Assembly (NCBI GenBank): GCA_014155875.1
Contig: JACEFZ010028294.1
Span: 395,001 to 459,000, forward strand
Reading direction: 5' to 3'
Length of the DNA stretch: 64,000 nucleotides
Source: Cepaea nemoralis
Taxonomy: Eukaryota > Mollusca > Gastropoda > Stylommatophora > Helicidae
Numbering within the stretch: position 1 is the first letter of the stretch; each line of letters begins with the position of its first letter. The notes under the pieces were generated by a model. The model was not told where the DNA came from, searched no databases, and saw nothing but the letters and a program-made list of their open reading frames with translations. Positions 46,250-57,389 of the stretch are shown here, in pieces. Made by a program: the position numbers and the translations under genes.

Positions 46250-46475
46250 GGCATATAACTAGGCTATCCACTGACAATATATGATAAGCAATGATGTACA
46301 GACCAAATGGAACCAGAAGAAGAGGCCGACCATGTAAACGATGGACAAAGAGAATAACAGAGCCCATGGGAATCTCGATACATGAAGCCCATAAACGGGC
46401 ACTCTATCGCTGTTTATGCTTCACCTCAACACCGCAAAGTACAAGAGGAACAAGATGAGATGAGATGAGATATTC
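46250..46475 (+). pseudogene. Non-LTR element 3' end
   Basis: MYRPNGTRRRGRPCKRWTKR and ITEPMGISIHEAHKRA are the usual GRPRKRW C-terminal block of RTE-like RT proteins. It ends in a (GATGA)n tail, GATGAGATGAGATGAGAT. Confidence 0.7.
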
Positions 46476-46655
46476 CGTACATTATTATTTGTTGCTGATC
46501 TTTTCACATATATTGTCCTATGTTTTTCTCTGCTTTTAACGGGCGCATTTAGTGTTTTCCCAAATATAAGGCTAACTACCCTATTCCACATCTTATGTTG
46601 ATATGCCTCAAACGTGTCATTTCTTTTCCTTATGGTTTTAATGGAGGTAAAAAGG

Positions 46656-46800
46656 GTTTAAAAGGCCAGAGGGTTGATTTCACTGCACTGGGTTTTACCC
46701 CATATAGCTCAGTTTCTTTCCACAGGGCGGCCTGCCAAAATCATTGTACAAAGCACAAACTCAGTAGCTCCAGCAACGACCCCCGGGGGCAGGCAGTGTA
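46656..46800 (-). repeat. SINE family A fragment
   Basis: The reverse complement of the 4941-5190 SINE body: GTTGATTTCACTGCACTGGG, TTTTACCCCATATAGCTCAG, GCACAAACTCAGTAGCTCC. Confidence 0.7.
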
Positions 46801-46809
46801 ACCACTTTG

Positions 46810-47140
46810 CCGCAGAGACTCTTGGTTTTAATTAGTGATCTTGTAACACTTGCAGTTAGCAGTTGCCTCAGCATTTGTTTGTTTTCTCATTCCACAATAT
46901 GCTCAACATTCTTTCAAAAACCACATCTCTATTGCCTCATATTTATTCATCATTTCATTACTTACTGTCCAACACTGGTATCTATACAGAAGAAATAGCC
47001 ATGTAGAACTTTTCTGTAACCAAATATTTGGGCTTTCAATGATATTTCTGTTTGTCAAGACATTGCTCATTCTAGTAAAAGTCTGTAGATATGGCAGTTC
47101 TTTTCTTTATTTCTGTATTACATCTTGAATTGGCTCTCTC
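46810..47140 (-). pseudogene. RTE remnant
   Basis: The minus strand reads LLYRYQCWTVSNEMMNKYEA and IEMWFLKECWAYCG, matching the LLYGSECW...LEAAEMWFLRRML block of RTE RTs. It is strongly decayed. Confidence 0.6.
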
Positions 47141-47222
47141 TCTCTCTTTCTCTCTCTCTGTCTGTGCATGCATGCGTGCATGCATGTGTGTAGATATATA
47201 TAGATATATATATTTATATATT
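47139..47222. repeat. (CT)n, (GCAT)n and (TA)n microsatellites
   Basis: CTCTCTCTCT, then GCATGCATGCGTGCATGCAT, then ATATATATAG runs in succession. Confidence 0.85.
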
Positions 47223-47806
47223 ACCAGAATTTGTGTTACAAATATTAACAGCCAAGATTAAAAAGCCAGTGACAGATAATAAAAGAGAAGAAGTACATAT
47301 TCAATTAACAATACTGTAAATGCTTAACATTAAAAAGACTCAATTATGAATTAGTAAAACACTAGATCAAAATTAATGTTTATGTAAATAAATCTTAAAA
47401 TAAGTGAATATACACACTTGGAAAGGTACAGATGACATCTGTGGACATTCAGACGTTTTGGAACCATTCAGCTTGAATCTAAATGAAAGCTCTGACTCCT
47501 TTCTGACATTTCCGACCTCCTTGTCTAACCTGCTCAGGTTCTTAAACCCAAAGAAAGTAAATCATTTACATTGACATTTTATAATGTAATAGACAACATT
47601 TATATATTATATGTTTTGTCTGTAATCACTGTAAATAACTTAATAGTATACAATAATAAGACAAACCTGTAATTGAGAATGTATATAAAGTATCCAAATA
47701 AACTACATGACTGCAGATTACTGGACTTTTCTACCAATAGGCAAAATACAGGATGTTCTTGCCCTTGTTATAACAGAACTTTTTAATTCTGTATTTACAC
47801 TTAATT

Positions 47807-47810
<4 letters not shown>
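47223..47810. other. Intron, no gene seen
   Basis: AT-rich sequence without recognised features. Confidence 0.5.
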
Positions 47811-47881
<71 letters not shown>

Positions 47882-47884
<3 letters not shown>

Positions 47885-48368
47885 TAGCTGACCCGGCCCG
47901 GCTTCGCCCAGACCCTGATGGGGAGCATTTCATTTAATTCATATAAGTAGTCATATAAGTTCCCGTTCCCGACTGTCTGTCTGTCTGACCCGGCCCGGCT
48001 TCGCCCAGCCCCTGGCGGGGGGCATTTCATTTAATTCATATAAGTAGTCATATAAGTTCCCGTTCCCGACTGTCTGTCTGTCTGTCTGTCTGACCCGGCC
48101 CGGCTTTCGCCCAGCCCCTGGTGGGGAGCATTTCATTTAATTCATATAAGTAGTCATATAAGCTCCCGTTCCCGTTCCCGACTATCTACTGTCTGTCTGT
48201 CTATTATTAGAAAGAGCCCTTGAAAGATCTTTACATCTTCCCCCAACAATTAACTTGGGTAAATGGAGCGTCTTATTTAATTCATATTCGGCCCCTGCTC
48301 CCATTCCCGTTCCCAAAAAAGACGACCCGGCCCGGCTTCGCCCAGTCCCTGGTGGGGAGCGTATCATT
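47882..48368. repeat. About 108-bp tandem repeat, 3-4 copies
   Basis: Each unit has GACCCGGCCCGGCTTCGCCC, GCATTTCATTTAATTCATAT and GTTCCCGTTCCCGACTGTCT. The copies start near 47888, 47987 and 48092; a diverged one starts near 48323. Confidence 0.88.
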
Positions 48369-48379
48369 TAATTAATATT

Positions 48380-49340
48380 CGGTGGAGGGAGGAGGAGGAG
48401 GGAGCAGGGGGGAGGAGGATGAGACAGGAGGATGAGACAGGAGGAGGAGGGAGGAGTAGGGATTAGGAGGAGGAGGGAGGAATGAGGGGAGAGGGAGGAG
48501 GAGGAGGGAGGAGGAGGGAGGAGGAGGGAGAGGGAGGAAGGAGGAGGAGTGAGGAGGAGGAAGAGCGAGAAGGAAGGAGGAGGGAGGAGGAGTGGAGAGG
48601 AGGAGGAGGGGGAGGAGGAGGGAGAAGGAGGAGGAGGAGGAGGAGGAGGAGGGAGGAGGAGGAGGGAGAAGGAGGGAGGAGGAGGATGGAGGAGGAGGGA
48701 GGAGGAGGGAGGAGGAAGAGGAGGGAGGAGGAGGAGGGAGGAGGAGGAGAGAGGAGGCGGAGGAAGGAGGAGGAGGGAGGAGGAAGGAGGAGGAGAAGGG
48801 AGGAGGGAGGAGGAGGAGGAGGGGGGGAGGAGGAGGGTGGAGGTAGAGGGAGGAGGAGGGAGGAGAAGGAGAGAGGAGGAGGAGGGAGAAGGAGGAGGGA
48901 GGAGGAGGAGGGAGGAGGAGGGAAGAGGAGGGAGGAGGAGGAGGGAAGAGGAGGGAGGAGGAGGAGAGAGGAGGAGATGGAGGGAGGAGGAGGAGGTAGA
49001 GGGAGGAGGAGGAGGAGGAGGAGGGAGGAGGAGAAGGGAGAAGGATGGAGGAGGAAGAGGGAGAAGGAGGGAGAAGGAGGAGGAGGAAGAGGGAGGAGGA
49101 TGAGGGAGAAGGAGGCAGGAGGGAGGAGGGATGAGGAGGAGGGAGGAGGCGGAGGGAGAAGGAGGAGGAGGGAGGAGGAAGAGGGAGGAGGGAGAGGGAG
49201 GAAGGAGGAGGAGGGAGGATGAGGAGGGGGAGGAGGGAGAGGGAGGAGGAAGAAGAGGAGGAGGACAGAGGAGGAGGAGGGAGGAGGTAGAGGGAGGAGG
49301 AGGAGAGAGGAGGGAGGAGGAGAAGGAAGGAGGAGGGAGT
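48380..49340 (+). repeat. Polypurine GGA/GGAGGA tract, about 960 bp
   Basis: The plus strand is nearly all G and A (GGAGGAGGGAGGAGGAGGGA), with rare T or C. Long frames through it (Glu/Gly/Arg-rich or Ser/Pro/Leu-rich) are artefacts of composition. Such mirror-like polypurine DNA can form triplex structures and G-quadruplexes. Confidence 0.95.
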
Positions 49341-49720
49341 TCGCCATTCCGAATTTATACTCGTCTAGGTTCTGTGATTTCGGTCCTTCCATTGATTGTT
49401 CTTCCCTTCTACATGACTGTAGATAACTTCCTTACACATAAAAAGATGAATTGTTATTGACATTGCCGTATGACGATTCTGTGTAGTCACGTCATTTTCT
49501 TCGCTTTTCCTAGCGTTGTGGTTCAGGGATTCTTTCATCATCATCATCACATATTTACGTACGTATTTAGGGAGGGGGAGGAGGGAGGAGGAGGAAGAAG
49601 AAAAAAAAAACTATGACAGTTGGCAGCGCGGGAATGAGAGGAAGACGTGTAGAAAATTTCATCTCAATCAGATGGACCGTTCGCGAACGCATAAAGGACA
49701 GACATACAGACGGAGATTGC

Positions 49721-49819
<99 letters not shown>

Positions 49820-49994
49820 TTTTGAGTGAAATAGACACATCACTTGAAATGTTATAATCTGATTACGAGGGGGAAAAAAACAATAATTACTAAAGAAAGT
49901 TAATATGAGAGAAATTAGCATGAATTTAATTCCATTTCAAAATATAATAATCAGTGATACAGATGTTAAAACTGGACAAATATATAATACTCAC

Positions 49995-50240
49995 ATCGGC
50001 ATATCCTATCTCATCAAAGGTGAAATTTGGATGCAGGTAAAATCTAACTGACACTGCATAGGCAATTATTTCATTCTGTGCAATCAAGCGCAGCTGTCTC
50101 ATCATTTCAACAGGATTTAAAAGATTGGTTAAGCCTCCTGAGACCTCTGCAGCTTCGCTGACGGTTCTCAGCTGAACAGAATCCTCACCGACTGCTAAAA
50201 TGTTGATGGTAATGTTTTTAGAGCGGGCATATTCACCTAC
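49995..50240 (-). CDS. vWA gene exon 6 of those seen
   Basis: 246 bp, phase 0 at both ends, donor GTGAGT, acceptor CATATCCACAG. It encodes VGEYARSKNITINILAVGED, then LRTVSEAAEVSGGLTNLLNP and further to the end GYAD. This is the last part of the vWA fold: a beta strand (ITINILAVG) and the final helix region (VSGGLTNLLNP). Confidence 0.87.
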
Positions 50241-50809
50241 CTGTGGATATGCAGAGAATGGGACAATAAAATGTATATTAATTACATAAAGACAAATGTC
50301 ATGGCAGGGTAGACCAGGCTTAGGGCCTTGGTCTGCAACTGGTCTAGGATATAAGCTCCGACATGTGATCAGTCAGAGCACTGCTTTGCTGATCCGGAAG
50401 CTTCTGCAGCTTGCCTTGTTCCAGATGTATTAGCGTTACCTTTCCACTGGAGTAAACTAGGCAAGCAAAGAGAGGGATCAAGCTGCATGGGCAACACATG
50501 GTCTTTACTATTCAACCCATGCTTTGTGCTATGGAGAGGTTATTATGCTTTTATTTAAAGCACAATGTAACAAACTATTGTCTGTCAAGATGGCAAGGTG
50601 CCAGTACAGCACATGTTTAGCTTATTATTACATCTTGACTCAAATTCTCTTTGCATTGATATTACATTTCTATTAACATACATACCAAACATTATAATCA
50701 AAAATAAAGAAATTTAAACTGAATACTTCAGCTCCATAATTAACAACAATTTAGACTTAAAATAAAGTAAGAAGTGAACTGGCTCTAATAATACAGAGGA
50801 TAAATAACA

Positions 50810-51577
50810 ATCAATCAATCAATCATGTGCCATGCCGGAAAGCGTGGGCGGTCATGACTCGCCATTTCACTCAATCACCAGTGTCGTGGATCAGCTCAGT
50901 GTTCCTGTCTCGTCCATGCCATCCAGGTATTTTCCTCTTGGTCTTCCTCTTGGTCTGTTCCCTTCGATCTTGCCAGTTGTCACTAAGTTCTCCAATCCAT
51001 TTCTTCTCATAACATGTCCAATAAATTTTGACTGTCTATGTCTAATTTCTCTAATCAGTTTACGATGTTCATTTGTCTCCTGTAGTACTTGGTCATTGGT
51101 TTTTCTGTCTGTCCATGGTATTCTTTGCATTTTCCTCAGAAACCACATTTCTGCAGCCATCAGATGCTTTTCAGCTTGACTGCTCATTGTCCAAGTTTCA
51201 TATCCATACAAAAGAACAGGCTCTATGTATCCCCTCAATACTATTTTTCTCGTTTCAATTGACATCTTTTTATTGGTCAGAATGTTTTTCATCTTGCTAA
51301 AGGCTACTTTTGCCATGGCGATTCTTGTTCTAATCTCTTCAATGCATCTCCCATCAGATGTTATGACTGTTCCAAGATAATTGTACCGATTCACTTGTTG
51401 AAGAATATTTCCATTTACTTGTATATTACATTGTGGCACTTCTTCCTTCCTAATGACGACCATAACCTGAGTCTTTTTACAATTTAATTCTAACCCCAGT
51501 TGCTCACTGTGTACAACAACCGCAACTACTAATTGTTGCAGGTCCTGCGCATTGTCTGCAATTAATACTGTATCATC
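50810..51577 (-). mobile_element. RTE family 1, 5'-truncated copy with TSD
   Basis: A 10-bp TSD ATAAATAACA at 50800-50809 and 51578-51587. The 3' end (left) is a TCAA-repeat tail next to GCCATGCCGG. The minus frame is open from the 5' truncation to near the 3' end: DTVLIADNAQDLQQLVVAVV, NRYNYLGTVITSDGRC, MWFLRKMQRIPWTDRKTN, FIGHVMRRNGLENLVTTGK. Any coding function is lost by truncation. Confidence 0.87.
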
Positions 51578-51589
51578 ATAAATAACACT

Positions 51590-52336
51590 AAGCATAAAAA
51601 AAACAACACAAATAACAGTCACAATTTTGAGAAGATGCACATTTTCTGTGGCAATATATGGATGTGAATCATAGTGGATCTCAAAATCACTAAAGAAGAC
51701 AGGAATTAAAAGCATAAAGCTGATTAGAATAATACAAATAATAAATATTAACATAAATTATACGTCAAGTGAAAAGTTAACACAAAGAGACCACAAAAGA
51801 AGAACAGAGGAAAACATCAAAAGCAATAATGCACACTAGTTAAATAATAACTGTACTAAACATTTACAAAATATAATTGAGGAAAGGAAACATCTCAGCA
51901 AACAAACGTCAATGAGCTTTAAATCAAGAAAAAGTAGTGTTAAATGGAATGAGCCACAATTTGTAGACTGTCTGGGATATAACAGTATAATCCCCTCTCT
52001 GCCTATGTGTTGGAAATATGATCAGAAAGATAAGACAAAAACAAACAAAATGAATGACAATGACGGAACCAATTCACAATAAGAATGAAAGAAATACCCA
52101 AAATGTGTTACCATAATACAAAAGTAGACTCAAGTAATAATTACCATGGCTATAATTTAGTCAGTTTCATGAATAATTTAAAAAGTATTGAAAAGAAAAG
52201 TAATAACTCAATGAAAAGTTTCTTGTTTGAAATACCTTCTGGTGCTGGCCTGAACTGTATCAACATATGCCTTATTCCTATACACTAACAGGAACAATGT
52301 TTGATGCATGTAATAAGAATATGGATGATGCAAATG
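51590..52336. other. Intron, no gene seen
   Basis: AT-rich, no recognised repeat or exon. Confidence 0.5.
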
Positions 52337-52484
52337 CCTGAGGAATTAAGGCTGCCTGACTTGTGCAGGTGAGGGTTTTCTTTTTTGCCCCCTACAGAAA
52401 AAAAATCCACTCCTTACCAAGTATTCGAATCCGGGTCTCCTGAAGGAGAACCCAGTGAACTAGTTATTCGGCCAGCAACTCCTC
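52337..52484 (-). repeat. SINE family B
   Basis: The same family as 33079-33242: CCTGAGGAATTAAGGCTGCC at one end, B box complement (GAATCCGGGTCTCC) and CGGCCAGCAACTCCTC at the other. Confidence 0.78.
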
Positions 52485-52614
52485 AGAAACAGTAGTTTAA
52501 AGCATATATAGTACTCCATATGTAGGAAAACTATAGTATTAAACGTAGTTATCATTCTAACTGATTGCGTTACTGTTCTAAAGCATCACATTAAAAACTT
52601 AACACATAACTTAC

Positions 52615-52804
52615 GGTTCTATAAAAGCTACCACGATCAAGTCGTGATTGAAAACTCCCAACACCAACATTTGGCTCACCATCTGTGCACAAAACAATTT
52701 CTGATCCAGGTATGTTACTGACATACCCAGCACAGATGGACAGGGCTGGCCCCAGTGCCGTGGAACTACCAGGCTGCAGGATGGCAACTGCATCACTCAG
52801 TGAT
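52615..52804 (-). CDS. vWA gene exon 5 of those seen (MIDAS Thr and Asp)
   Basis: Acceptor CCCCAAACAG, donor GTAAGT. It encodes SLSDAVAILQPGSSTALGPA, then LSICAGYVSNIPGSEIVLCT and DGEPNVGVGSFQSRLDRGSF. The Thr of SSTALG and the Asp of CTDGEPN are the second and third MIDAS positions. It ends in phase 0 after YRT. Confidence 0.88.
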
Positions 52805-53016
52805 CTGTTTGGGGAAGTATTAAGAAAAGTAAGTTTCTATTGTATCTTATGTTGTCTTGGTTTTCTTCTTGTTAGTACATTTAATTTAAGCTTTCTCCAA
52901 AGTTAATGTCTTGTGTGGATTTGTTGTCCCAGAAGCAGGAACCTATTAGGGGTCTGTGATGTTCTCAACCGGTGGGGAGAACCCCACCCTGAGCGTGCGA
53001 GAGAGAGAGGGAGGGA

Positions 53017-53138
53017 GTGACAGAGAGAGAGAGAGAGAGAAAGACCTTTTTCCCTGCCTGTAAGTGCATTGGCAATGTGACAGAGAGAGAGAGAGAGAGA
53101 AAGACCTTTTTCCCTGCCTGTAAGTGCATTGGCAATGT
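53017..53138. repeat. 60-bp tandem duplication
   Basis: GTGACAGAGAGAGAGAGAGA, AAGACCTTTTTCCCTGCCTG and TAAGTGCATTGGCAAT occur twice, exactly 60 bp apart. Confidence 0.9.
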
Positions 53139-53177
53139 GGTGCTAGCAGCATATTTTTATAATCAAATCAATAATCA

Positions 53178-53275
53178 ATGGGTGACGTGTTCAATATTAT
53201 GTCAATCACCTTTACTTCCCAGAATATATCCAGGCACCCATATTTTGGCAGAGGCAGGCTGAGAACGCTGATCAA
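53178..53275 (-). repeat. SINE family D, partial
   Basis: The reverse strand has GGGTGCCTGGATATATTCTG and GGGAAGTAAAGGTGATTGAC, matching the family D body. Confidence 0.5.
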
Positions 53276-53640
53276 TTGTTTCCTCTCAAAATAAAACAGA
53301 ACAGGCCTAACAGGCCACTGTTCTGGTTAAAGTATTTAATTAGAAAAGATACCCACAAAAAGAATATTTATAGCATATATTCTGGTGTATACACACAGTT
53401 CGTTTGCGACCCATGCTACAGAGTTCATGCGCCGTGCCGAGGTTGTCCTTGTGTGATCTATGGGAGGAGACTAGAGCACTTATGTAGATATCCATGTGCA
53501 ATGAAAACATCCTTGACCAAAACAAAGTGTTGGCACTGGGTTCTCTTCAGAGATTTATGACTTCAGAAAGTGGAGAGATGAGCTCTGTAACTGGTCATGG
53601 TCTGATTCATCAACAGAGAAGGCATGCATATTGTATTTCA
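53276..53640. other. Intron, no gene seen
   Basis: No exon or repeat is recognised. A plus-strand frame of 94 codons here has no familiar motif. Confidence 0.4.
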
Positions 53641-53649
53641 CACAGGCAT

Positions 53650-53735
53650 AAGGTCATACGACTCTGGTGATCGAGTGAAATGGCGAGTCATGACCGCCGA
53701 CGCTTTCCGGCATGGCATATGATTGATTGCTTGAT
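53650..53735 (+). pseudogene. RTE family 1, extreme 3' end
   Basis: CGACTCTGGTGATCGAGTGA, then CTTTCCGGCATGGCATATG and ATTGATTG: the last 80 bp of family 1 with its ATTG tail. Confidence 0.7.
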
Positions 53736-53767
53736 AAGGTCATAGACGTGGATAAAGATTGTCTAGA

Positions 53768-54055
53768 ATAATAGTATCATCATCATCATCAAGTGCCGTG
53801 CCGGCTGGCGTAGGCGTTCATGGCTCTCCATAGATCTCGGTCTTTGGTTTTCTGGATCAACTCTGCTGCTGATATTCCTCCATGCCACCGTCTCAATCCA
53901 TCCAGCATCATTTCTCTTGGTCTGCCTCTGCCTCTCTTCCTCTCAATCTTTCCAGTTGTTACAATGTTCTCCAATGCCTCTCTTCTCATCATGTGACCGA
54001 AGAAAGATGTTTGTCTCTGTCTTATTGTTGTATATAATGTTCTAGTTTCATTAGC
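53768..54055 (-). pseudogene. RTE family 2, short 5'-truncated copy
   Basis: The minus strand reads RREALENIVTTGKIERKRGR, LDGLRRWHGGISAAELIQ and DLWRAMNAYASRHGT, nearly identical to the copy at 37.5 kb. The 3' end (left) has the CAT-repeat tail. Confidence 0.83.
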
Positions 54056-54561
54056 CAGTTATACTATGCATGAATTTAATACATTGTGAATGAGGCAAAC
54101 ATTAGAAGGATTAAAGTTGATAGAATACTAAAGGACGTGTTTTTGGTGAATTACAGATGAGTAAAAGATCTTAGGATCGGCCTCTACTGCGATACAAAGA
54201 TGTGTGTAAAGGGACATTGATTGATTCAGGCATTGATAATGCACATTGGGAGTTAGTCATTGTGTTGCATGTTGCATGGATCGTGTTGCAAGATCGGGAA
54301 TGGAATAAAGACAAAGGAGAAAATGATTGCAGAAAGGTCAGACACTGAGCATGTGAGATGTCAGATAGTGCATCATGGTGTTCACATGCATCCATTGTGG
54401 ACAAACATTTACTGCGCGAATTGGTCTGTTCAGTCACATTAGCTATCGCTATGGGTTGTAGTTATACTTTGTTTTTAAACACAATGTAACAAACTATCAT
54501 ATGTCAAGACGGCAAGGTGCCAGGTAGGATGAGACAAATATGTGAGGTACTACTTTCTGAG
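54056..54561. other. Intron, no gene seen
   Basis: No exon, RNA or repeat is recognised. Confidence 0.45.
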
Positions 54562-54725
54562 TACAGCTGTGGTAGCTAAGATTCTAGTATGCTTGTCTGC
54601 TGTCCCAGTTGTCATCCTGTATACCCGCGTTTGAAACACGCGGACAATCACAAACTGCCAAAAAATGCTGAGGTTGACTGCTACATGTCAAGGATATGCA
54701 ATAACTTAACAATTAATTACGTGTA
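54562..54725 (+). repeat. SINE family F, second copy
   Basis: ACAGCTGTGGTAGCTAAGAT, ATGCTTGTCTGCTGTCCCAG, B-like GCGTTTGAAACACG, then TGCTGAGGTTGACTGCTAC. It is diverged from 40621-40745. Confidence 0.55.
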
Positions 54726-54815
54726 ACTGCTATCTAAATCTTATAAATGGAATGTTATAACTCTCATACAGGGCTAAAATTTAGCTAATCATTTTAAACT
54801 AAACAAGGTACTTAC

Positions 54816-55022
54816 TGAAATGATTCCCCAATGCTCTTTAATGGATAATCTCTTGAAAGATTAAGGCCTAATTGAAGAAGGCCTTGAAATGATGTCCCCT
54901 CTAACTGTCGGAATATGGGAAAAACTGCTGTTCTCCCTCCACCCTTGACATGCACATCAGTGTCAAACACAACCAGGAGCACTTCTTTAGTTGGGTTTTC
55001 TTCCTTCAGCTGTTCAATTTGC
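54816..55022 (-). CDS. vWA gene exon 4 of those seen
   Basis: Acceptor ATTGTTTGAAG, donor GTAAGT. It encodes QIEQLKEENPTKEVLLVVFD, then TDVHVKGGGRTAVFPIFRQL and up to PLKSIGESF. VLLVVFDTDVHV is the second beta strand of a vWA fold. The split Gln codon at its end is completed by the exon at 52804. Confidence 0.87.
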
Positions 55023-55227
55023 CTTCAAACAATTCAAAAGAGTTGAACAGCTTATGTGGTCAATAAATTATATGTTCACCATTCTTAAATGTTCTGTCAA
55101 TTGTGTTCAGAAATATTAACACAACTGACTGTTCAGAGTAATGCACCTTGTATGCAGCAATTTAAAATAAATAACTGATGATTAATTCTAAATACATCAT
55201 ATTTATAACCACACAAGGGACGCAGAG

Positions 55228-55600
55228 GTGTTTCCAAGGCACCAGGGCCGGGTTATATACTGGCCAAGACCTATTGACAGCGTCCTCGTCGAGCGTCCTG
55301 GGCAACAGGTCCCTTCGGGATCCTGGCTAAAGTCAGTAGGATCGCCAATTCCTCCAAAGTCGGAGAGTGTCTGCCTGTGCGGCGAGGAACCACCAGTCTA
55401 CACACCAATAAGCCAGACATGGGACAATGGATACTCACGCAAACCTCAGGTCCTGTATGACATCACACTGAAGTTGGACAACAGGATGCCTTCATCCGAC
55501 ATACAGGACTTCGCGTTGGAGCTCAAGCCAACGAACACAAGCAAAAGCATAACCACACAAAAAAGGAGAATAATATCATGTGGCCAGTTTTTCTTTATTC
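55228..55600 (+). other. GC-rich segment with an unidentified open frame
   Basis: A plus-strand frame starting MFPRHQGRVIYWPRPIDSVL runs through this GC-richer block (SVCLCGEEPPVYTPISQTWD) and on into the adjacent SINE. It has no family that I recognise. It is more likely part of a dispersed repeat than a gene, as it lies in an intron and ends inside a SINE. Confidence 0.3.
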
Positions 55601-55880
55601 CCCTTTTGAAGGAAGTGCATCACCTAGTCATGTACCTCAAATGCCAGTTTGTCCGACATGCGTTTGTAAAGGGTTTGCTTTCTCTGGACAGATTCCATCC
55701 AAAGTAACAGGTTCTGTCTATCTGCGGGTATATTTTCTTTCTTCACAAATTTGCCAGGGGTATCTTATCTCACTACTCAAGAGATCAGGGGGCATGTGAT
55801 GTCATTAGAAACCAATGGTTCCTGAGAAAATTCCCACTCCCATGCTGAGATCGAACCCAATGCCTTATGAGTCTGTGGCA
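55600..55880 (-). repeat. SINE-like family E
   Basis: The same family as 63105-63485: GCATCACCTAGTCATG, TGGACAGATTCCAT, GTGATGTCATTAGA and a reverse tRNA-like end (GAGATCGAACCC, a B-box complement). Confidence 0.65.
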
Positions 55881-55894
55881 GATGAAGATAGCCC

Positions 55895-56895
55895 ATATAA
55901 CAGTAACAAAAGTTTACATTCAACATATAACAGTAACACAAGTTCACATTCAACATACAACAGTAACAAAGTTCACATTCAACATATAACAGTAACAAAA
56001 CTTCACATTCAACATATAACAGTAACAAAACCTCACATTTAACATATAACAGTAAGATGAAGATAACCCATATAACAGTAACAAAACTTAACATTCAACA
56101 TACAACAGTAACAAAGTTCACTCTCAACATATAACAGTAACAAAACTTAACATTCAACATATAACAGTAACAAAACTTAACATTCAACATACAACAGTAA
56201 CCCATATAACAGTAACAAAACTTCACATTCAACATACAACAGTAACAAAAGTTCACATTCAACATATAACAGTAACAAGACTTAACATTCAACATACAAC
56301 AGTAACCCATATAACAGTAACAAAACTTCACATTCAACACACAATAGTAACAAAAGTTCACATTCAACATATAACAGTAACAAAACTTCACATTCAACAT
56401 ATAACACTAACAAAACTTCACTTTTAACATATAACACTAACAAAACTTCACTTTTAACATATAACACTAACAAAAGTTTACATTCAACATATAACAGTAA
56501 CAAAACTTCACATTCAACATATACCAGTAACAAAAGTTTACATTCAACATATAACAGTAACAAAACTTCACATTCAACATATAACAGTAACAAAACATCA
56601 CATTCACCAAACAACAGTAACTAAAGTTCACTTTCAACATATAACAGTAACAAAAGTTTACATTCATAATATAACAGTAACAAAAGTTCATATTCAACAT
56701 ATAACAGAAACAAAACTTCACTTTCCACATATAACAGTAACAACAGTTTAAATTCAACATATAACAGTAACAAAAGTTCACATTCAACATATAACAGCAA
56801 CAAAACTTCACATTCAACATATAACAGTAACAAAACTTCACATCCAACATATAACGGTAACAAAACTTCAAATTCAACAAGTAACACTAATAAAA
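55895..56895. repeat. Minisatellite, 30-bp unit, about 33 copies
   Basis: The unit is CACATTCAACATATAACAGT followed by AACAAAACTT. As 30 is a multiple of three, minus-strand frames stay open over long stretches as a decapeptide repeat (MLNVKFCYCY). Frames break where units lose or gain a base, so no protein is inferred. Confidence 0.93.
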
Positions 56896-57084
56896 CTTAA
56901 TACTGAATCAATAATAGCAATGTGAAACGGTTGCATCATCTTCGGCTAGAAGCAATAGTTTACATGTGAGTTTCACAAACTTGTAAACTTTTTATAAACA
57001 GTTTCACAGAAAAAAATTTTCAAAGAAGACTTTTTATACAATAATTATATATATTTTTTTTAAATTTGGTATTGTGTCTGTGAC

Positions 57085-57300
57085 CCATAGTTATTGACCA
57101 GACTGCAAATCAGGTGGAAACAGGGTGAAGCCAGACAGGAACGCTAAGCAGGAAGCCGAAGAAGAATAGTCAACCAACACAAAAGTGGTGTCGTTGACTG
57201 CTGCACACCGAGGAAAATACTGAGTAGTCGATTCAAGCATGTATGGGCTGAATGGTCCCATGTGCAGTGAAGATAATCTGATGATCAACTAACTAATTAA
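57085..57300 (+). pseudogene. 3' end of the 30.4-kb-type I-group element
   Basis: The segment is the reverse complement of sequence near 30.44-30.66 kb (TTGTGTTGGTTGACTATTCT against TCTGTGTTGGTTTATTACTC on the other strand). It ends in CAACTAACTAATTAAG. Only the terminal part is present. Confidence 0.6.
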
Positions 57301-57389
57301 GTTACTAATTATTTTTAAACACAGAAGCGAGAAACAATAGGTTGTACGATTTATTGCCTGGCAAATTTCGCTGCATCTCATCAGGTGCA

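Larger units (their letters stand above)
47818..49815. mobile_element. (TA)n-bounded repeat unit with CTAGCTGACCCGGC end and GGA tract
   Basis: A left (TA)n tract (47818-47881) is followed directly by CTAGCTGACCCGGCCCGGCT. The right side ends with AATTTCATCTCAATCAGATG, GACCGTTCGCGAACGCATAA, AGGACAGACATACAGACGGA, then another (TA)n tract (49727-49815). Paired ends of this kind, flanked by TA repeats, are familiar from dispersed repeats of many invertebrate genomes; I cannot assign a class. The interior is a 108-bp tandem repeat and a long GGA tract. Confidence 0.55.

Noticed and set aside
48463..49392. Frames of 180-309 codons, Ser/Pro/Leu-rich or Glu/Gly/Arg-rich
   Set aside because: They arise only from the GGA polypurine tract, exist in several frames on both strands, and have no start context or homology.
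49613..49921. Tyr/Ile repeat frames
   Set aside because: They are translations of the (TA)n tract.
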